A stretch of DNA of 64,000 nt from Gonatopus flavifemur (lineage: Eukaryota; Arthropoda; Insecta; Hymenoptera; Dryinidae): positions 20,726,001-20,790,000 of the forward strand of contig JAFFJZ010000002.1 of NCBI GenBank assembly GCA_018340375.1, read 5' to 3'. A program made the translations under genes and the position numbers. This document shows, in pieces, positions 1-11,792 of this stretch. The stretch's first letter is position 1, and the number at the start of each line of letters is the position of its first letter. The notes beneath the pieces are model-generated. The model had not been told where the DNA came from and made no database searches. It saw only the letters and a list, made by a program, of their open reading frames with translations.

Positions 1-923
1 CTGTTTTTGGATACGTGTAGATTTGGACGATCCCTCGCAGGTATTAGATAAGCTCTGTTGCTGCTCATGCGCGTGCCATTCTGTGTTGTCGTCAACGCAT
101 ACGCAAATCCAAGCTTGTTTTCACCGAAGTAATTTTTTATCAGTGGATATCCTAGTTCTTGCCCAGCGTCTAGAAACGCATCGGCTAAGATAGTACGAAA
201 ATTTAGATGACCAATGTTCACTGGTCCCGATGTACCATATCGTTGTTCACAATCGTCTTCCAAGTATGAAACATCCACGTTTTCCAATTTCTTAAAATAA
301 GGCACTAAATCTTCATAGGCCCATCCATCGTTGCCCAACTCTGCCCAATGATCGTAATCCTTTGGATCACCTCTTGTGGCGATCATATAATTCAGTACGC
401 TGCTCCCACCCATAACCTTACCCCTCGGGTAGGTGCAACGGTTATTTTTCATGCCGGTACAGTAATTATCTGACGGTTCCGTTTGATATTGCCAATTGAT
501 ATCGGAACGAAATTGTAAAGCATTCGCTCTCAGGGGTACACCCATGGAAAGAGTCTCATCGCCTCCAGCTTCTAACAATAATATCTTGCACTGTGGAACT
601 TCACTGAGCCTCCCAGCCACAGTGGCACCCGAGGTTCCTGCACCGACTATAATAAAATCGTATGTCGAATAGTGTCTCGGTGTCGTATCTTTAATCTGTT
701 GATTACTGAATTCTTCACTCTCATTTGCGAACTTGCTCATTCCAAAAATGGCCTGTACCATATTTTGTTTACGATATGTATCATTTTTCAATTCATCAAC
801 TATGTAACAAGCTTTCTCTCGTTTTTTTGAAAATCCTCCATCACAATTATGTAACACGAAAATGATGAACAATGGAACAATGAACCTGGTGATAGTCTTC
901 GACATCCTATTCGGAAGCAGCAT
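1..923 (-). CDS. GMC oxidoreductase (glucose dehydrogenase-like), gene A, 5' part
   Basis: The reading frame is open from the ATG at 923 to the window edge, giving 307 codons; the rest lies to the left. The chosen start (MLLPNRM) matches the start of paralogue B; a second Met at 905 would begin the hydrophobic signal segment (ITRFIVPLFIIFVL). The N-terminal FAD-binding Rossmann motif GAGTSG is at about residues 94-99, with the ribose-binding Glu in LLLEAGG near 118. GMC signature 1 (PRGKVMGGSSVLNYM) follows near 166. The visible part ends in PNLHVSKN. In this family FAD-dependent enzymes oxidise a primary or secondary alcohol or sugar; a secreted or extracellular place is inferred from the signal peptide. 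The substrate cannot be told. It resembles gene B closely along the whole visible length. The second GMC signature and the catalytic His lie outside the window. Confidence 0.95.
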   Translation of the reverse strand, partial: MLLPNRMSKTITRFIVPLFIIFVLHNCDGGFSKKREKACYIVDELKNDTYRKQNMVQAIFGMSKFANESEEFSNQQIKDTTPRHYSTYDFIIVGAGTSGATVAGRLSEVPQCKILLLEAGGDETLSMGVPLRANALQFRSDINWQYQTEPSDNYCTGMKNNRCTYPRGKVMGGSSVLNYMIATRGDPKDYDHWAELGNDGWAYEDLVPYFKKLENVDVSYLEDDCEQRYGTSGPVNIGHLNFRTILADAFLDAGQELGYPLIKNYFGENKLGFAYALTTTQNGTRMSSNRAYLIPARDRPNLHVSKN

Positions 924-1058
924 GTTGTCTTCGACAGAGAAACGCCACGATCTGCCGCCACTCCGGAATGATTCTCCGCACGGTGGTATTTTACACGGGT
1001 GATCGGAATTATGATATGATTACGAAGAATGTCGTTCCTCTTTTTTGGCGATGGAAAC

Positions 1059-1065
1059 TTATATA
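1059..1065 (-). promoter_or_regulatory. TATA box of gene A
   Basis: On the minus strand the text reads GAGCTATATAAGTTTCCATC. TATATAA lies about 136 nt upstream of the ATG at 923, so transcription should start near 1030. The same GCTATATAA core lies at the matching place upstream of gene B. Confidence 0.65.
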
Positions 1066-1118
1066 GCTCCTGCAGAGATCGAAATGGTAGGATTCGCTGC
1101 TCTGTTTACGCAACTGTA

Positions 1119-1142
1119 ATGCTGTCACGAATAATAATTTAC
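1119..1142 (-). promoter_or_regulatory. Upstream promoter block conserved with gene B
   Basis: A 24-nt block ending in TCGTGACAGCAT on the minus strand is identical to 19287-19310 upstream of gene B. In both genes it lies about 55-65 nt upstream of the TATA box. The DNA between is alignable but less conserved. This suggests a shared transcription-factor site kept after gene duplication, though recent duplication alone could also explain the identity. Confidence 0.5.
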
Positions 1143-2143
1143 GCACACGGAGAGAGATCAATAATGAACATGGCGATGCAAATATGACGCTGATTGTGTT
1201 ATTGTTGCAAACAATTGCATTGAACGTGGATATTACTTGTTTTCGAGGTACAGTGGAATCTCTCTATATACAATCATCCGTGTTCTGTTCTCATTCAGTA
1301 CTCAATTGAGTGCGAGAAAAGCACACACATTGTTGCACATGGAGTCGTTATACTGTAGTCACTATCTCGAAACATCGTGATCGTTACAACATATGTTATT
1401 TGGAAAATGTCACATCGGAATCATTATTATTTAATTCTTTTCGTATACTAACATGGAAAAAAAATTCACCCGATTAGAATTGATATAACGAAGCCTTTTA
1501 TATACCAATAATATAACAAAAGCATCCACATGTTCGCCTCAAACAGGGAGCAGTGACATCACATGAATTCTAATATCCCCGTGATGTAGAAATTATGTAT
1601 AAAGCTATATGATGTAACTGGTACGTGTTTGAAGCGGACATTTGGATGCCCTCTTTATCGGGATTACAACGATTTTCCCCGACCCAACAAAACTCACTCG
1701 GGTTTTCTCAATAAAATCCAGCTAAAAAGACCCATATTATTACCAAAAAAAACCCAGTTTCTATTATATATCAAATTGAAACCACAGTGTTTTTTTTCAG
1801 AAAATCGAATCAAACTTTGGGTCTATCAATTTTAGTGTGATAATTCATTGTTATTGATTTTTTTGGTGCTCAATCGTTTCTATGTTGAAAAGATAATGTA
1901 CCTCCGGTAAAAATGAAGTGTTGAACCGCGACGAAAGCGTAACAAACAGTCATTCGAGTGTGATTTAGGAGGGGATAGAAACATTTCCACGCTTCATTTG
2001 TTACGATACACGCTTCGTTCACTTTTGGATTTTCACTAGGGACATTAGTTGAATTTTGTTTGGAATGGAATTGAAACAATTATCACAAATCAAAATATGT
2101 TCACATTTCTTTATACAAATCTATTCGAAGAAGTACTTATTAG
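1143..2143. other. AT-rich intergenic DNA, no feature
   Basis: Sequence upstream of gene A. A lone ACACGGAGAGAGA at about 1144 looks like a MITE end without a partner. I see no other gene or repeat; the short open frames here are not convincing. Confidence 0.4.
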
Positions 2144-2373
2144 TACACGGAAAAAATAATTCAGCTGCAGCAGCTGGGTAGCTAGCACGGACACGGACAG
2201 CCATTAAATTAGCTCCTGCAGCTAAATTTTAGCTGTCACCGCAAATAAATTAACTACAAATGCAAATTTTTTTGCTGTCACAGCTAAAATTTAGCTGCAG
2301 GAGCCAATTTAATGGCTGTCCGTGTCCGTGCTAGCTACTTAGCTGCTGCAGCTAAATGATTTTTTCCGTGTAC
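2144..2373. mobile_element. Palindromic MITE, 'AGCTGCAGCAGCT' family, copy 1
   Basis: The terminal inverted repeats read TACACGGAAAAAAT and its complement, with TA at each edge. Long inner arms are rich in AGCTGCAGCAGCTA and GCACGGACACGGACAGCC. The second copy of this family is at about 52888-53118. Confidence 0.8.
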
Positions 2374-2670
2374 TTTTCAGGGTTTAATTCCTTCTTCCAG
2401 GAAAGGATTCTCGATGGTTTCAATTTCCAAATTCTTACCTACCTTCCCAAACCAAAATGTACGGCCCTGTTCTACCGAACTATCGGAAAACAATTAAAAT
2501 TAGCAGTGTGAATTGTTTCATCTTCGTTTGCTGCATTCCTTGCTGTTTATGTGAAAATAGTGAATATTTTCCCCAAACCATCAAATATATTCAGTTCAAT
2601 TTCGTATAAGCAGAGATCGGCAAGAAAGGAATTTTGATTTTTTAATAATGTTTAATTAACTTACATCCTA

Positions 2671-2972
2671 TATATTATCCATTTCCGAATAATCATATTT
2701 ATCTATCCGTTCATTATTCATTTCTCAAGAAACTGGGCAATATACGGAATTTGATTACTCATTACTTGAATAATGGATAATGGATTTGAATAAATTATCC
2801 ATCAAGGAATTTAAGTACACGGAGAGAAGAGAATTCCATCAACATGGTAAATATTACCATTCTCTTCTCTTCATGTAATGGGTAATCAAATTCCGTATAC
2901 TGCCCATTTTTTAAGAAATTGATAATGAACTGATAGATGAATATTATTATTCGGAAAATGGATCATATATCA
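2671..2972. repeat. Imperfect inverted repeat with about 95-bp arms
   Basis: The left arm (2671-2767) and right arm (about 2870-2972) share CCGAATAAT and TACGGAATTTGATTAC. The centre carries a second small hairpin (AGAGAAGAGAAT and complement) next to a TACACGG end. It reads as a decayed foldback element, possibly nested. Confidence 0.6.
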
Positions 2973-3610
2973 ATTTTTTTTCTTCAATCTTAATAACATA
3001 AACATATTTGTGAAATTTAATAAATCAATGTTGAATTTCAGTAATAAATTTTGTAATTTCATCACTGAGATTGAATGTATGGACTATTATTCAATTTAAT
3101 GTGGAAATAAGGATATCGTAAGGTTTCATAAAGAATTTTTCTGATAGTGTAATCATTGTGACGCAATTAATCTGAGGTGGGTCGGGTTTTTTGCAACACT
3201 GTTCCTCATATTATTGGTATGTAACTGACCTACACGGAAAAAATTTTAGGACTGAATCAATACAACTGTTTGTACGGAAAGAGTTCAAATGTATTTTGAA
3301 CAGTAACAGTGCAACTTTTTGATTTGACTCGGTTGAAAAATTGAATTTTGAAAGTTCAAAACAACATCGAATTCTTATAGTCACGCGTTGCGGGCCATCA
3401 AATCCAATAGTTTGGCGTGAGAGAGTGCAGCGAGAGCTCAAGCGATCGGACTCTCAGAGTACGAAATCTCGGGCAAGAAGAGTCGGAAATCTCCGAGATT
3501 CAGTTAGTTGACCAAAACTTTTGATTTTCTTCAAACTTTTTTGAGGAATCCACCAGAAAAAATTTTTTACATTGCAGGGATATACCTGAATTCGAATAAT
3601 CTTACATTCC

Positions 3611-3872
3611 CACACTGAGAACTTGATTCCTTAGATTTAAAGGAAATTTATTTGCCCTCGTTCTAATAAATCTTCTTTTCAATAGAAAAAATAGTTCATT
3701 CCGATGGGAAATCATATTCTTCGAATTCAAGGAGGAATATATTTCTGTTTCAATTCAATCTGATGAAGAATTGTTCCATTGAACTGAGTTTTTTTTCCAT
3801 TGAAAAACATATTTATTAGAATGAAGGCAAAGAAAAATTTCTTTCAATCTAAGAAATTGGGTTCTCAGTGCA
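3611..3872. mobile_element. MITE, 'ACTGAGAACCCAATTT' family, copy 1
   Basis: It starts CACACTGAGAACTTGATTCC and ends with the complement of CACTGAGAACCCAATTTC. The inner arms carry TTTGCCCTCGTTCTAATAAA and its mirror. Related copies are at 62027-62324 and 62440-62735. Confidence 0.75.
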
Positions 3873-4934
3873 TGAAATATCGAGCGAGTCTGATAATAAT
3901 TCCTTATTAGGATGTGGATATTGATTACATCGATGATATAAAAATCATTTAGAAACACATATTTATTTTCATTCCAGCATTTACATTGCAATTAAATTTA
4001 TGAATGAAATACTTAAACATAATCATCATCATAAAATTGATGCAATTTAATTATATAGAAATTTCACACTATATGAATATCACGGACGGGTAGCCTTAAA
4101 ACCTTTTGGCGCCCTCATAATTACAGAGTACATTTGTGCATGAATGATTGCGTTTGGATCATTGTGGAAACATGTGCTGGTTTTAATTTACAAGACTCAT
4201 AAATCAACTGTATTTTTGGATATACGGTATCCAGCACAACTCAAACGTTCCATAAGAGACATATTCCGATTATTAACCAAGGAACATTGAACTTTGTCAC
4301 TCTGACGCATTCAAAGTACCTGTATCTTCATCTGCTTAATGACGAGAAGTCTCTTTGAATTATTACGTTCCGTAAGATCACAGTTGAAAAAATATATATC
4401 CAAGAGTGTTGAAGATTCATTCACATGATAATATGTGTGGAAATGATATGAAATTATATTAAAACTGATTTTTAAAACATGTTAATCTAACTTTTAGTCC
4501 AGCAGATCGAGTAGAGATGCTTTAGTCATTGACGAATTTTGTAACGCCTAATTAGCCAGGAACTAGACACTTGCGAGCGTCAAGTTCACTGCACTGGTTT
4601 TAACCACTAGAAATCATTCCTAGTAAGAAGATGCTTGATGATGAATTAACATGCAATTTTTGTGGATCGAATTTCCAACTGTGATGCGGTTTTGCATTAT
4701 TTTAATGTCTAAGTTGAGATGTTTCAGCAAAAAACAACAATTTATAATATAAATCTTTTTATGTAACAATCCCATATTCGATTTGATTTTCAATTTTGAA
4801 GAACGTATGTTCGATAAGGTGAAAATTTTGTGACATAGTATTTTGAACTGTATACGTACTATGGTTACATACGTAAGGATTGTTATTATTTTTGTGTGGA
4901 CACTACAACACAAATTTTCCCATCTTTGACAATA
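3873..4934. other. AT-rich intergenic DNA, no feature
   Basis: I find no coding signal, tandem array or clear inverted repeat here. Confidence 0.4.
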
Positions 4935-5624
4935 TTAACCCTTCAGGTGCACACATCCTTCCACACCTTCGGAGTACACACAGGTGCAAATTCGCACCAC
5001 GCAACTTCACCGATGAATAACTCGGTTTCTATTCAACCAATTCAACCCTCCTTTTTTTCAATTTGAAAGAAAAACTGTGCAGATTGATGTGATATGGAAA
5101 ACAATTCACTAGAAGGCTCCGCACGAGACTCTCGTCTTAGATTAAAAAATGATCTATATTCATTATTCTAAACATTTGAGACATAAAAATTTTGAACAGA
5201 ATCAAGCTTCTATCAAAGATGTAACAAAATCACATGAAATTCCGATTTCATCGAAGAGGATAACTAAGATATCCTCTCAGTTTCGGAACTAGTCTCGGTA
5301 TCGGTCTCGGTGCAGGTCTCGTTGCATATTTCGATATATATTTCTCTGCTGATGTTGTTTGAATGATCAAGATTCCACCCCATTCTGTTGATTCCATTTA
5401 TAATCTCAAATGATCTTGATCATCTTGGTATTAGAAGAGATTGGAATACTTATTGGTAACTATTTTATCTTTCTTTGACGCGAGTCTCGTGCGGAGCCCT
5501 ACAATTCACAAATATCTCATTCGATCAGTGAAAAGAACGCGATAATAAAATCAATTCTTAACGAAAAACAAAAAGTGTGAAAATGGTTGGTGCGAATTCG
5601 CTCCTGTGTGACTCGAAGGGTTAA
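4935..5624. mobile_element. piggyBac-like non-autonomous element, interrupted
   Basis: TTAA occurs at both edges (4935-4938 and 5621-5624), next to inverted ends CCCTTCaGGTGCACACA and CCCTTCGAGTCACACAGG. The TTAA target site is characteristic of piggyBac transposition. The interior holds a hAT-type insertion (5110-5501) and no transposase. Confidence 0.7.
5110..5501. mobile_element. hAT-type MITE nested in the piggyBac-like element
   Basis: The ends read TAGAAGGCTCCGCACGAGACTC and, in complement, TAGGGCTCCGCACGAGACTC (2-bp indel). An exact 8-bp direct repeat CAATTCAC flanks it (5102-5109 and 5502-5509), as expected of hAT transposases. The middle holds short GGTCTCGGT repeats. Confidence 0.8.
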
Positions 5625-7075
5625 TATATCAATTCATTAATTTATCAATAGGATTATAATTATCCTGAAGAATACATTGATGAGGTTGTTAATATAACAG
5701 AAACTTGAAAGATTTGAATAACAATTCATTCCATAGGGAATTCAAATCGTATTTTCAATGAAGTTATTGTTTTGGGCAAGATTTTGAATAGTACTGTTCG
5801 GTATTGAGTTGAAAAATTATCCGAACTAACAAATAAAACTTTCAAAAGATTCGTGATAAAATAAATTGTAACATTCAAAATATGATATAGTTTCTCAGAA
5901 GTTCAGAGTAACAGATGAATATATCCGTTAAGAGTCTTTCACGTAGAGATTTTTGGAACTCCCGAATACTAATCTCATATGGAAATCGTGATATTCTTTA
6001 TGGTAGATTCGATTTAATACTCAGACTACATTTAAAATTATACAATCTTAATTGCAGATTGGTAAGAAGTTGACAATCGCATAATATACTGCGATTGTGC
6101 ATCTAATACGTAATATGTGTATTCAATACAAATTCAGAAGATTAGAGCATTTCTTAAAATCTTTGATTTGTATCGAAATTCCATCATATTTGTCGTGATC
6201 AATCAATCTTCAATATCAAATATTCCCTGTATAGTTGAATACGATGAAAGAGACGTGATTGTCCTTATCGAAATAAAAATTGACCAGTGAAACGTTTGGT
6301 AATGTTCACAAGACCTTATCAACAATTTAATAGCAATCGCTAGGTCACTTTTTTAGGGAACTGAACTTGATAGAGAACAAATTTGTGCACTAAATCATCA
6401 TTGGATATTTTGTCATCAATGATTAATTGTAGAATTCCACACTATCCAAGACTATCATCTTTAATGTTTTTATAATGAAATGTTGTTTATCGGTAGAATT
6501 TGCAAAGTGTGTGGAATAAATACATATTTGTTTTCACATATATTAAAACCTACGTCAACATTGTGAATTGGAGAATACTCCTTCCGTTGTTTTTTCTTGT
6601 GGTTTTATTTATTTACAGTCTTCGATGACAAGTTGAAAGTACGCACTTTGAATATCAAATTCTCATATGTTCGTTCCATGGAAATCTCTTTTGGTTTCTT
6701 CCATGTGTATTGTGTATATTCTTTCATTATTGTCAGCTACTGAATCTTCATTCAAGCTTAACAATGAAATAGTCAACGATGATTGAGAAGTTGGTTCTAA
6801 TCAATCATACTCAGAAAAGAAGATGAAAACCGGAATCTGATTGATCTCTACAGATTCTTTCTAGAGTGTATTCAATTGAGGTCTGAACATGAAAATTTGC
6901 CCGATACTTATGTTGATCTTCGATTCAAACTATACATATTTGTCATGAACAAGAGAAGATGTAGCATACGGATGAAAATTAGCGAGGTACATTCTATTAA
7001 ATAAACATAATTTTGATTTATCAGTCTTTGCCTGCTCTCCAATACTCATTCCATCTAGAATCATGACGGAGACCT
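5625..7075. other. 3' flank of gene B
   Basis: This stretch is downstream of the gene B stop. No canonical minus-strand AATAAA lies close to the stop; the nearest that I see is near 6604-6609, some 470 nt downstream. Nothing else is recognised. Confidence 0.35.
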
Positions 7076-7213
7076 TCAGAGATACCCGTGATCTTCTTTC
7101 ACCATATCTGCTGCTTTTTCGCCAATCATGTATACAGGAATGTTTGGATGACCTGATATGATTTCTGGCATAATCGAAGCATCTGCTACTCGTAAACCTT
7201 CTACGCCGATAAC
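7076..7213 (-). CDS. GMC oxidoreductase gene B, last exon
   Basis: This exon is 45 codons plus stop (TGA at 7076-7078). It begins right after a good acceptor (minus strand TCCTATTTCTGTTGCAG) and joins in phase 0 to the AAG codon that ends exon 1 at 17294. The join gives [21 protein letters not shown], the usual GMC C-terminal block. Then follow [10 protein letters not shown] and [12 protein letters not shown]. The usual insect form of this stretch, seen in gene C here, is [17 protein letters not shown]. The Asn kept in HPN lines up with the second active-site residue of the family, but its neighbours differ. No other first exon lies between this exon and exon 1, so assigning it to B is the simplest reading, despite a 10-kb intron. 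Confidence 0.88.
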   Translation of the reverse strand, partial: VIGVEGLRVADASIMPEIISGHPNIPVYMIGEKAADMVKEDHGYL

Positions 7214-9031
7214 CTGCAACAGAAATAGGACATTGGAATTAGAATGTGTGATCATGAACGGTAGATTGGGTCCACTATTTCATGAGTATGTAGAAAATGT
7301 GCTTCTTGTACAATTGAGGATGTTTTCAATCATTCTTTGTGGAGGCCATTGAAGGAATTAGTATTCTTTCATCGAATCTATTTGTTATTCCCTGATTGGA
7401 AGAAAAAGATAAAGTCGACTGTGCTTGCTGTTTTGATTTAGAGAGTTAAATCTATTCGCTTAGCTACTGAGTTAGCTATCAGCCTAACTATTGCTTTGTT
7501 GAACCCTCATTTACCCCACTGGGGTCTAATGAGAACGGATGGTTTTCGAAAATCTGATCATCTGTTCATAGGAGTGAAGAGGTACGATTTGTAACTAGAA
7601 CGAGGATCAAGTTCATGGAAAAAGCTTCATGTAGTTGATTGCAAAGCACACCGAAAGGTTAACGAAAACATACGAAAATACGTGGGGTAAGTGAAGGTTA
7701 AACATTCTGTTGAATCTTTACTGTCAGCATACATAAATACGGAACAATTTGTTGCTTTTCATTCACTAACAATGTTCCAGAATTGCCGTCTATAATGTAA
7801 TATTTTCATGTTTCCTTGTTTCAGGTGAGTGCACGATCAGGAATTTATAGCACTTTTGAGTAAGTCTTCAAGTTTAATTCAATTTGCAGTCTCATTGAGG
7901 ATTTGATGATGTATTAAAACTTCATTGCCCAGGTTATTCAATGAAATTCAGTGTTACAGAACTGTTTTTTATAGTGAATGTCAATGGCAACATTGGATTT
8001 CCATACAGTATCATTTTCAGATGATCATGATCTATTTTTCACTATGTTTCCATATTCGAATTGAATCATAACATATGACATAACGTGCAGCAGAATAGAA
8101 TGGATTCATAATATTTTGTCATTCACATTAACTCTTCTTATTTACACTAACAGTCACAAAATCCGTCCTCCATGCACACAAATGTTATAATTTTGCAAGG
8201 TTATTTCGACTAATCTAGAATATATATCCGGGATAACGAAAAGTTCACTGACATCGTCAACTTTTCTGCAAATAAAATCGCCTTTTGAGATTTTTTTTCA
8301 TTCATATATCTATTCAGCGGGTATCCACCTGTCCGAAAGATACATCACATTTTTGAACAACATTCAATGTTTCACACCTGTTCCTATTGAAATTTTGAAT
8401 CTTAATGTAACATGAAAATGAAGATATAATCTGATTTGCTTTACAAATTTATTCTGATAATCCACATCTCTTGAACTTGAAAATAAACTGTTCATACACT
8501 AGAATTTCTTTTCTTCTTCGAAAAATATACTTTCTCACATTTTTTACTTGTATCCCGATGGAATTGTTTCGGTTAATATTCTTCATTTCCTTATGTGATG
8601 TAATGAATCGAAATCTCATGCGTTATCGTGAATAAATGTATGAAGAAAAACTGCAATAACGTCATCAGATTATATAAATAATGTCAAAATATTCTTCAAA
8701 TCACTGATTATCATTGCATCCACGTATACAGAAGAAACATTTGTTTTGTTTCAACACCTGCTGTCTTATATTCAATGGAAACATTATTTTTCCTCCCCAA
8801 ATGAACTTGCTTTAAATTAAAAAAGTATTGTCTTGATTCAAGAGGAATTTAAAATAAAAAATTCAAAGCTGAATAATAATTTTTCAAAGTTTATTTGAAA
8901 CAAGAAAAATATTGTTGTCATTATATATGAGAGAACAGTTGTTGAATAAAAAAAAAATGTGTTTCACGTGTATGATAATGCATCTTTAATCTGTGATAAG
9001 AATACAGTGAGAAGATTGCAAGTTGAAAATA

Positions 9032-9384
9032 TTGTAATCTTTAATAAAAATTGGAGAATATTTCTTAAAATCTGAGAGTATTTCTCAAATGCATAATAAA
9101 GATAAAACGGTTCACATTTTCGTGGAATTGTATCCGAAAAACAATGAAAAATTATCAATACTTTACAAAAACAAAATTTCAATATCCTACTTTGTGAACT
9201 TTCATACGCGACTTTTGGAAAGTTCATGTTTCTCTATTTTTTATTAAGTATTGATAATTCTTCATCGTTTTTCGAATGCGATTCCACAAAAATGTGAACC
9301 GTTTTATTTCTATTATGCATTTAAGAAAAAATCTCAGATTTTAAGAAATATTCTCAAATATTTATTAAAGATTTTCCTCCGTGT
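9032..9384. repeat. Long inverted repeat, decayed MITE
   Basis: The left arm (about 9036-9167) and right arm (about 9240-9384) mirror each other, e.g. AAAACGGTTCACATTTT and its complement. Only the right edge keeps a CACGGAGGAAAA end. Confidence 0.65.
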
Positions 9385-9941
9385 ATTTTTATTCACACGA
9401 CAGACCCGTTTGTAGAAAACAAGGATTTTATCATGATCGGTTATTGTATTAATACGAATCAGTGCTGTTGAAATACGTGACAAACGTGTGGATCGAAGTG
9501 ATATCACTGTTCCGATTCTACATGTATTCTTTAGTCATCCGTGCAACATCCGTGGTCCATATATCGATTCATTGATTCTGATGATTCATGATGAATAAGG
9601 ATTAACATTGAAAATGATCGAGTTGCTGATTTTTTAATGTATGCAAATATTCGCAATTATATTGCCCGAGGCATGCGAATGCCGTAATGATGGACTTATA
9701 TGTTTGTAATAAAGAAGGAAAAATTGAAGTCGGTAATGTAAGGTAAACTTCGTTACTGTTAATTCCTTCTTTTTTTTACTCTTCCTTTCCTCTCATTCCG
9801 TATAAAATACATTTGCGTTTACAAATGTTTTGAGGGAGAAGTTTTTTCATCATATGTGTATTGAATAACAAAATATAAAGAAATTCTTTTTTCAATCTTT
9901 TTAAAAAAAAATAAAATAAATTGAAATATAATAAAATTGAA

Positions 9942-10222
9942 ACATCCCGAGGACCAGATCTGGAAAGCCATATCTTAAATCAGGCCCTAATATGGAATGT
10001 AACGCACCGTTGTGTCAGTGCCCGATGTAATGAACTATGATAGGGCATGCTAAATTACAAACCTAGCAGGGCTAGGATCTGGTTATTCCTAATCAGGCGT
10101 GCCAAATCATGGCCTCACCAGGACCAGATCAGGTGTGCCAAAATAAGGTGAGTCCTGTCCCTGCACGATCGCGTCCATGATGAACAAGAGGCTGGCCGTA
10201 CAATTTTTCTGCTCGGGATGTT
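9942..10222. mobile_element. GC-richer short element with ACATCCCGAG ends
   Basis: The ends are AACATCCCGAG and CTCGGGATGTT. The inside is markedly richer in GC than its surroundings and repeats GGACCAGATCAGG and GTGCCAAATCA several times. It is a non-coding MITE of unassigned superfamily. Confidence 0.6.
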
Positions 10223-11330
10223 ATTATGAAAGGTTTTAATGGTGTTGGACATTGATCTCTCAACAAAACTTAAATCTCATGTAATTACTCTAGGAGGACT
10301 GGAAGAACAATTTTCGCGCGGTTGTTATTCCGAGTGTGAATACTTTTATGTTTTTGTATAGCACTTGTTGGTTGTAATATTGACGTAGGATAATTTCTTT
10401 TTTTCAAGTATGTATAATGCAGTAAATCCGTGGTAACGATTTTGTATGTAAAATTCACGCGTATTGGATTTGCTCGATATAATTGTATACAACCCGAGAA
10501 GAATTATTAAACTCTAGGTCAACGGTATAGGGAAAACTAAGTAGTACATACAATTACACATTTTTTCCTTCCTAAAAATTCTATTGCTACCAGGAAATGT
10601 TCTTTGTACTCAGGCATAGAGTTTTTGTCTGGATGAATACCGTGCATTCCACACTGTTACGGATTGTGTAATCAAATAGAACAAATAATATGAGTGGCAG
10701 TAGAAGGTTTGTTTGAACGACTTTGGCATGTTCCTTCGTAAGTATTGGAATTCCCTAGGATAATAAATTTCTAGTTATTTTTCAATGTTGTAATGATGTT
10801 CAAATCATATTTACATTTCATTTTCATTCAACACTTGACAGAATATTTTAAACCTTCAGAAAGTGTATACTTATTACACGGAATTCTATTTCAAGAATTT
10901 GTCATTCAGAAAAATAAGTTCGAGAGGAAATAGATCACGAATAGAGTTCATATCATGATAATACATAAGTAAAATTTTGAAGGCCGTGATAAATCACACG
11001 TTTTAAGAATTCTCTTAGGTTCCCTCGAGAGTGGTTCATTTCCACTCGCAGATTCAAAACAGAGCAGATATAGTCACCTTTTCACAACAGCTTTCTCAGA
11101 CATCCAAAAGTTACGCACTTTGAGGCAGAGATTCACAGACTTCTGAACAAGTAAGTATTTCTTTCTCTGTTAAGACGCTCTAAGCATCACCTGAAGTGAA
11201 CGGAAATTTACCCCAACTGTTTCGGTAAAATACGTAAAAGATAGGAATTTCAAATATGTTATAATAAAATATATCCCTGGGATTGCGTTCTGTATATGGA
11301 TTTTCATTTCTCAATCATTTCCAAAATTTA

Positions 11331-11567
11331 TACACTGAAAAAAAGGGTTTAGTTGAATATTAGACAGCTGGGAAATCTAGTCATTCTGAATAAAAATTCA
11401 GTTGAACCGAATAAATTTTATTTGTTGCAGCTACATTTTTTAGTCGCTTTGAATGAATTGTTTCATTCATATTTCAAACAACTAGCAACTTTCATTTACG
11501 CCAGCTAAACTTCAGTTGGGACAGCTAAATTTCAGTTGTCGCAGCTAGGTACCTTTCTCTCAGTGTA
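11331..11567. mobile_element. MITE, 'GTACCTAGCTGCGACAACT' family, copy 1
   Basis: TACACTGAAAAAAAGGG on the left and CTTTCTCTCAGTGTA on the right. The inner part is built from TTTAGTTG / CAACTAAA and CAGCTAAATTT motifs. Read in reverse it aligns with the outer element at 11793-12976. Confidence 0.75.
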
Positions 11568-11792
11568 GAATGAAGTCTCACTTTTCAGACAGATAGAAAG
11601 GAACCTATCTTTCGTTGGAATAAGATTTTATACTCTTTCAGATTCAAGAAGTACCTTATTATATTGCATGCTATAAATCTCGAATTTCAGAACATATTTT
11701 GTTCTGAATCGCTTCAACTCTGGAGGAAGAAGATTACGTTGAAATTATGTTTGCGTGAATTCATGGAGTTAAAACATTTAGATTCCACGTAG

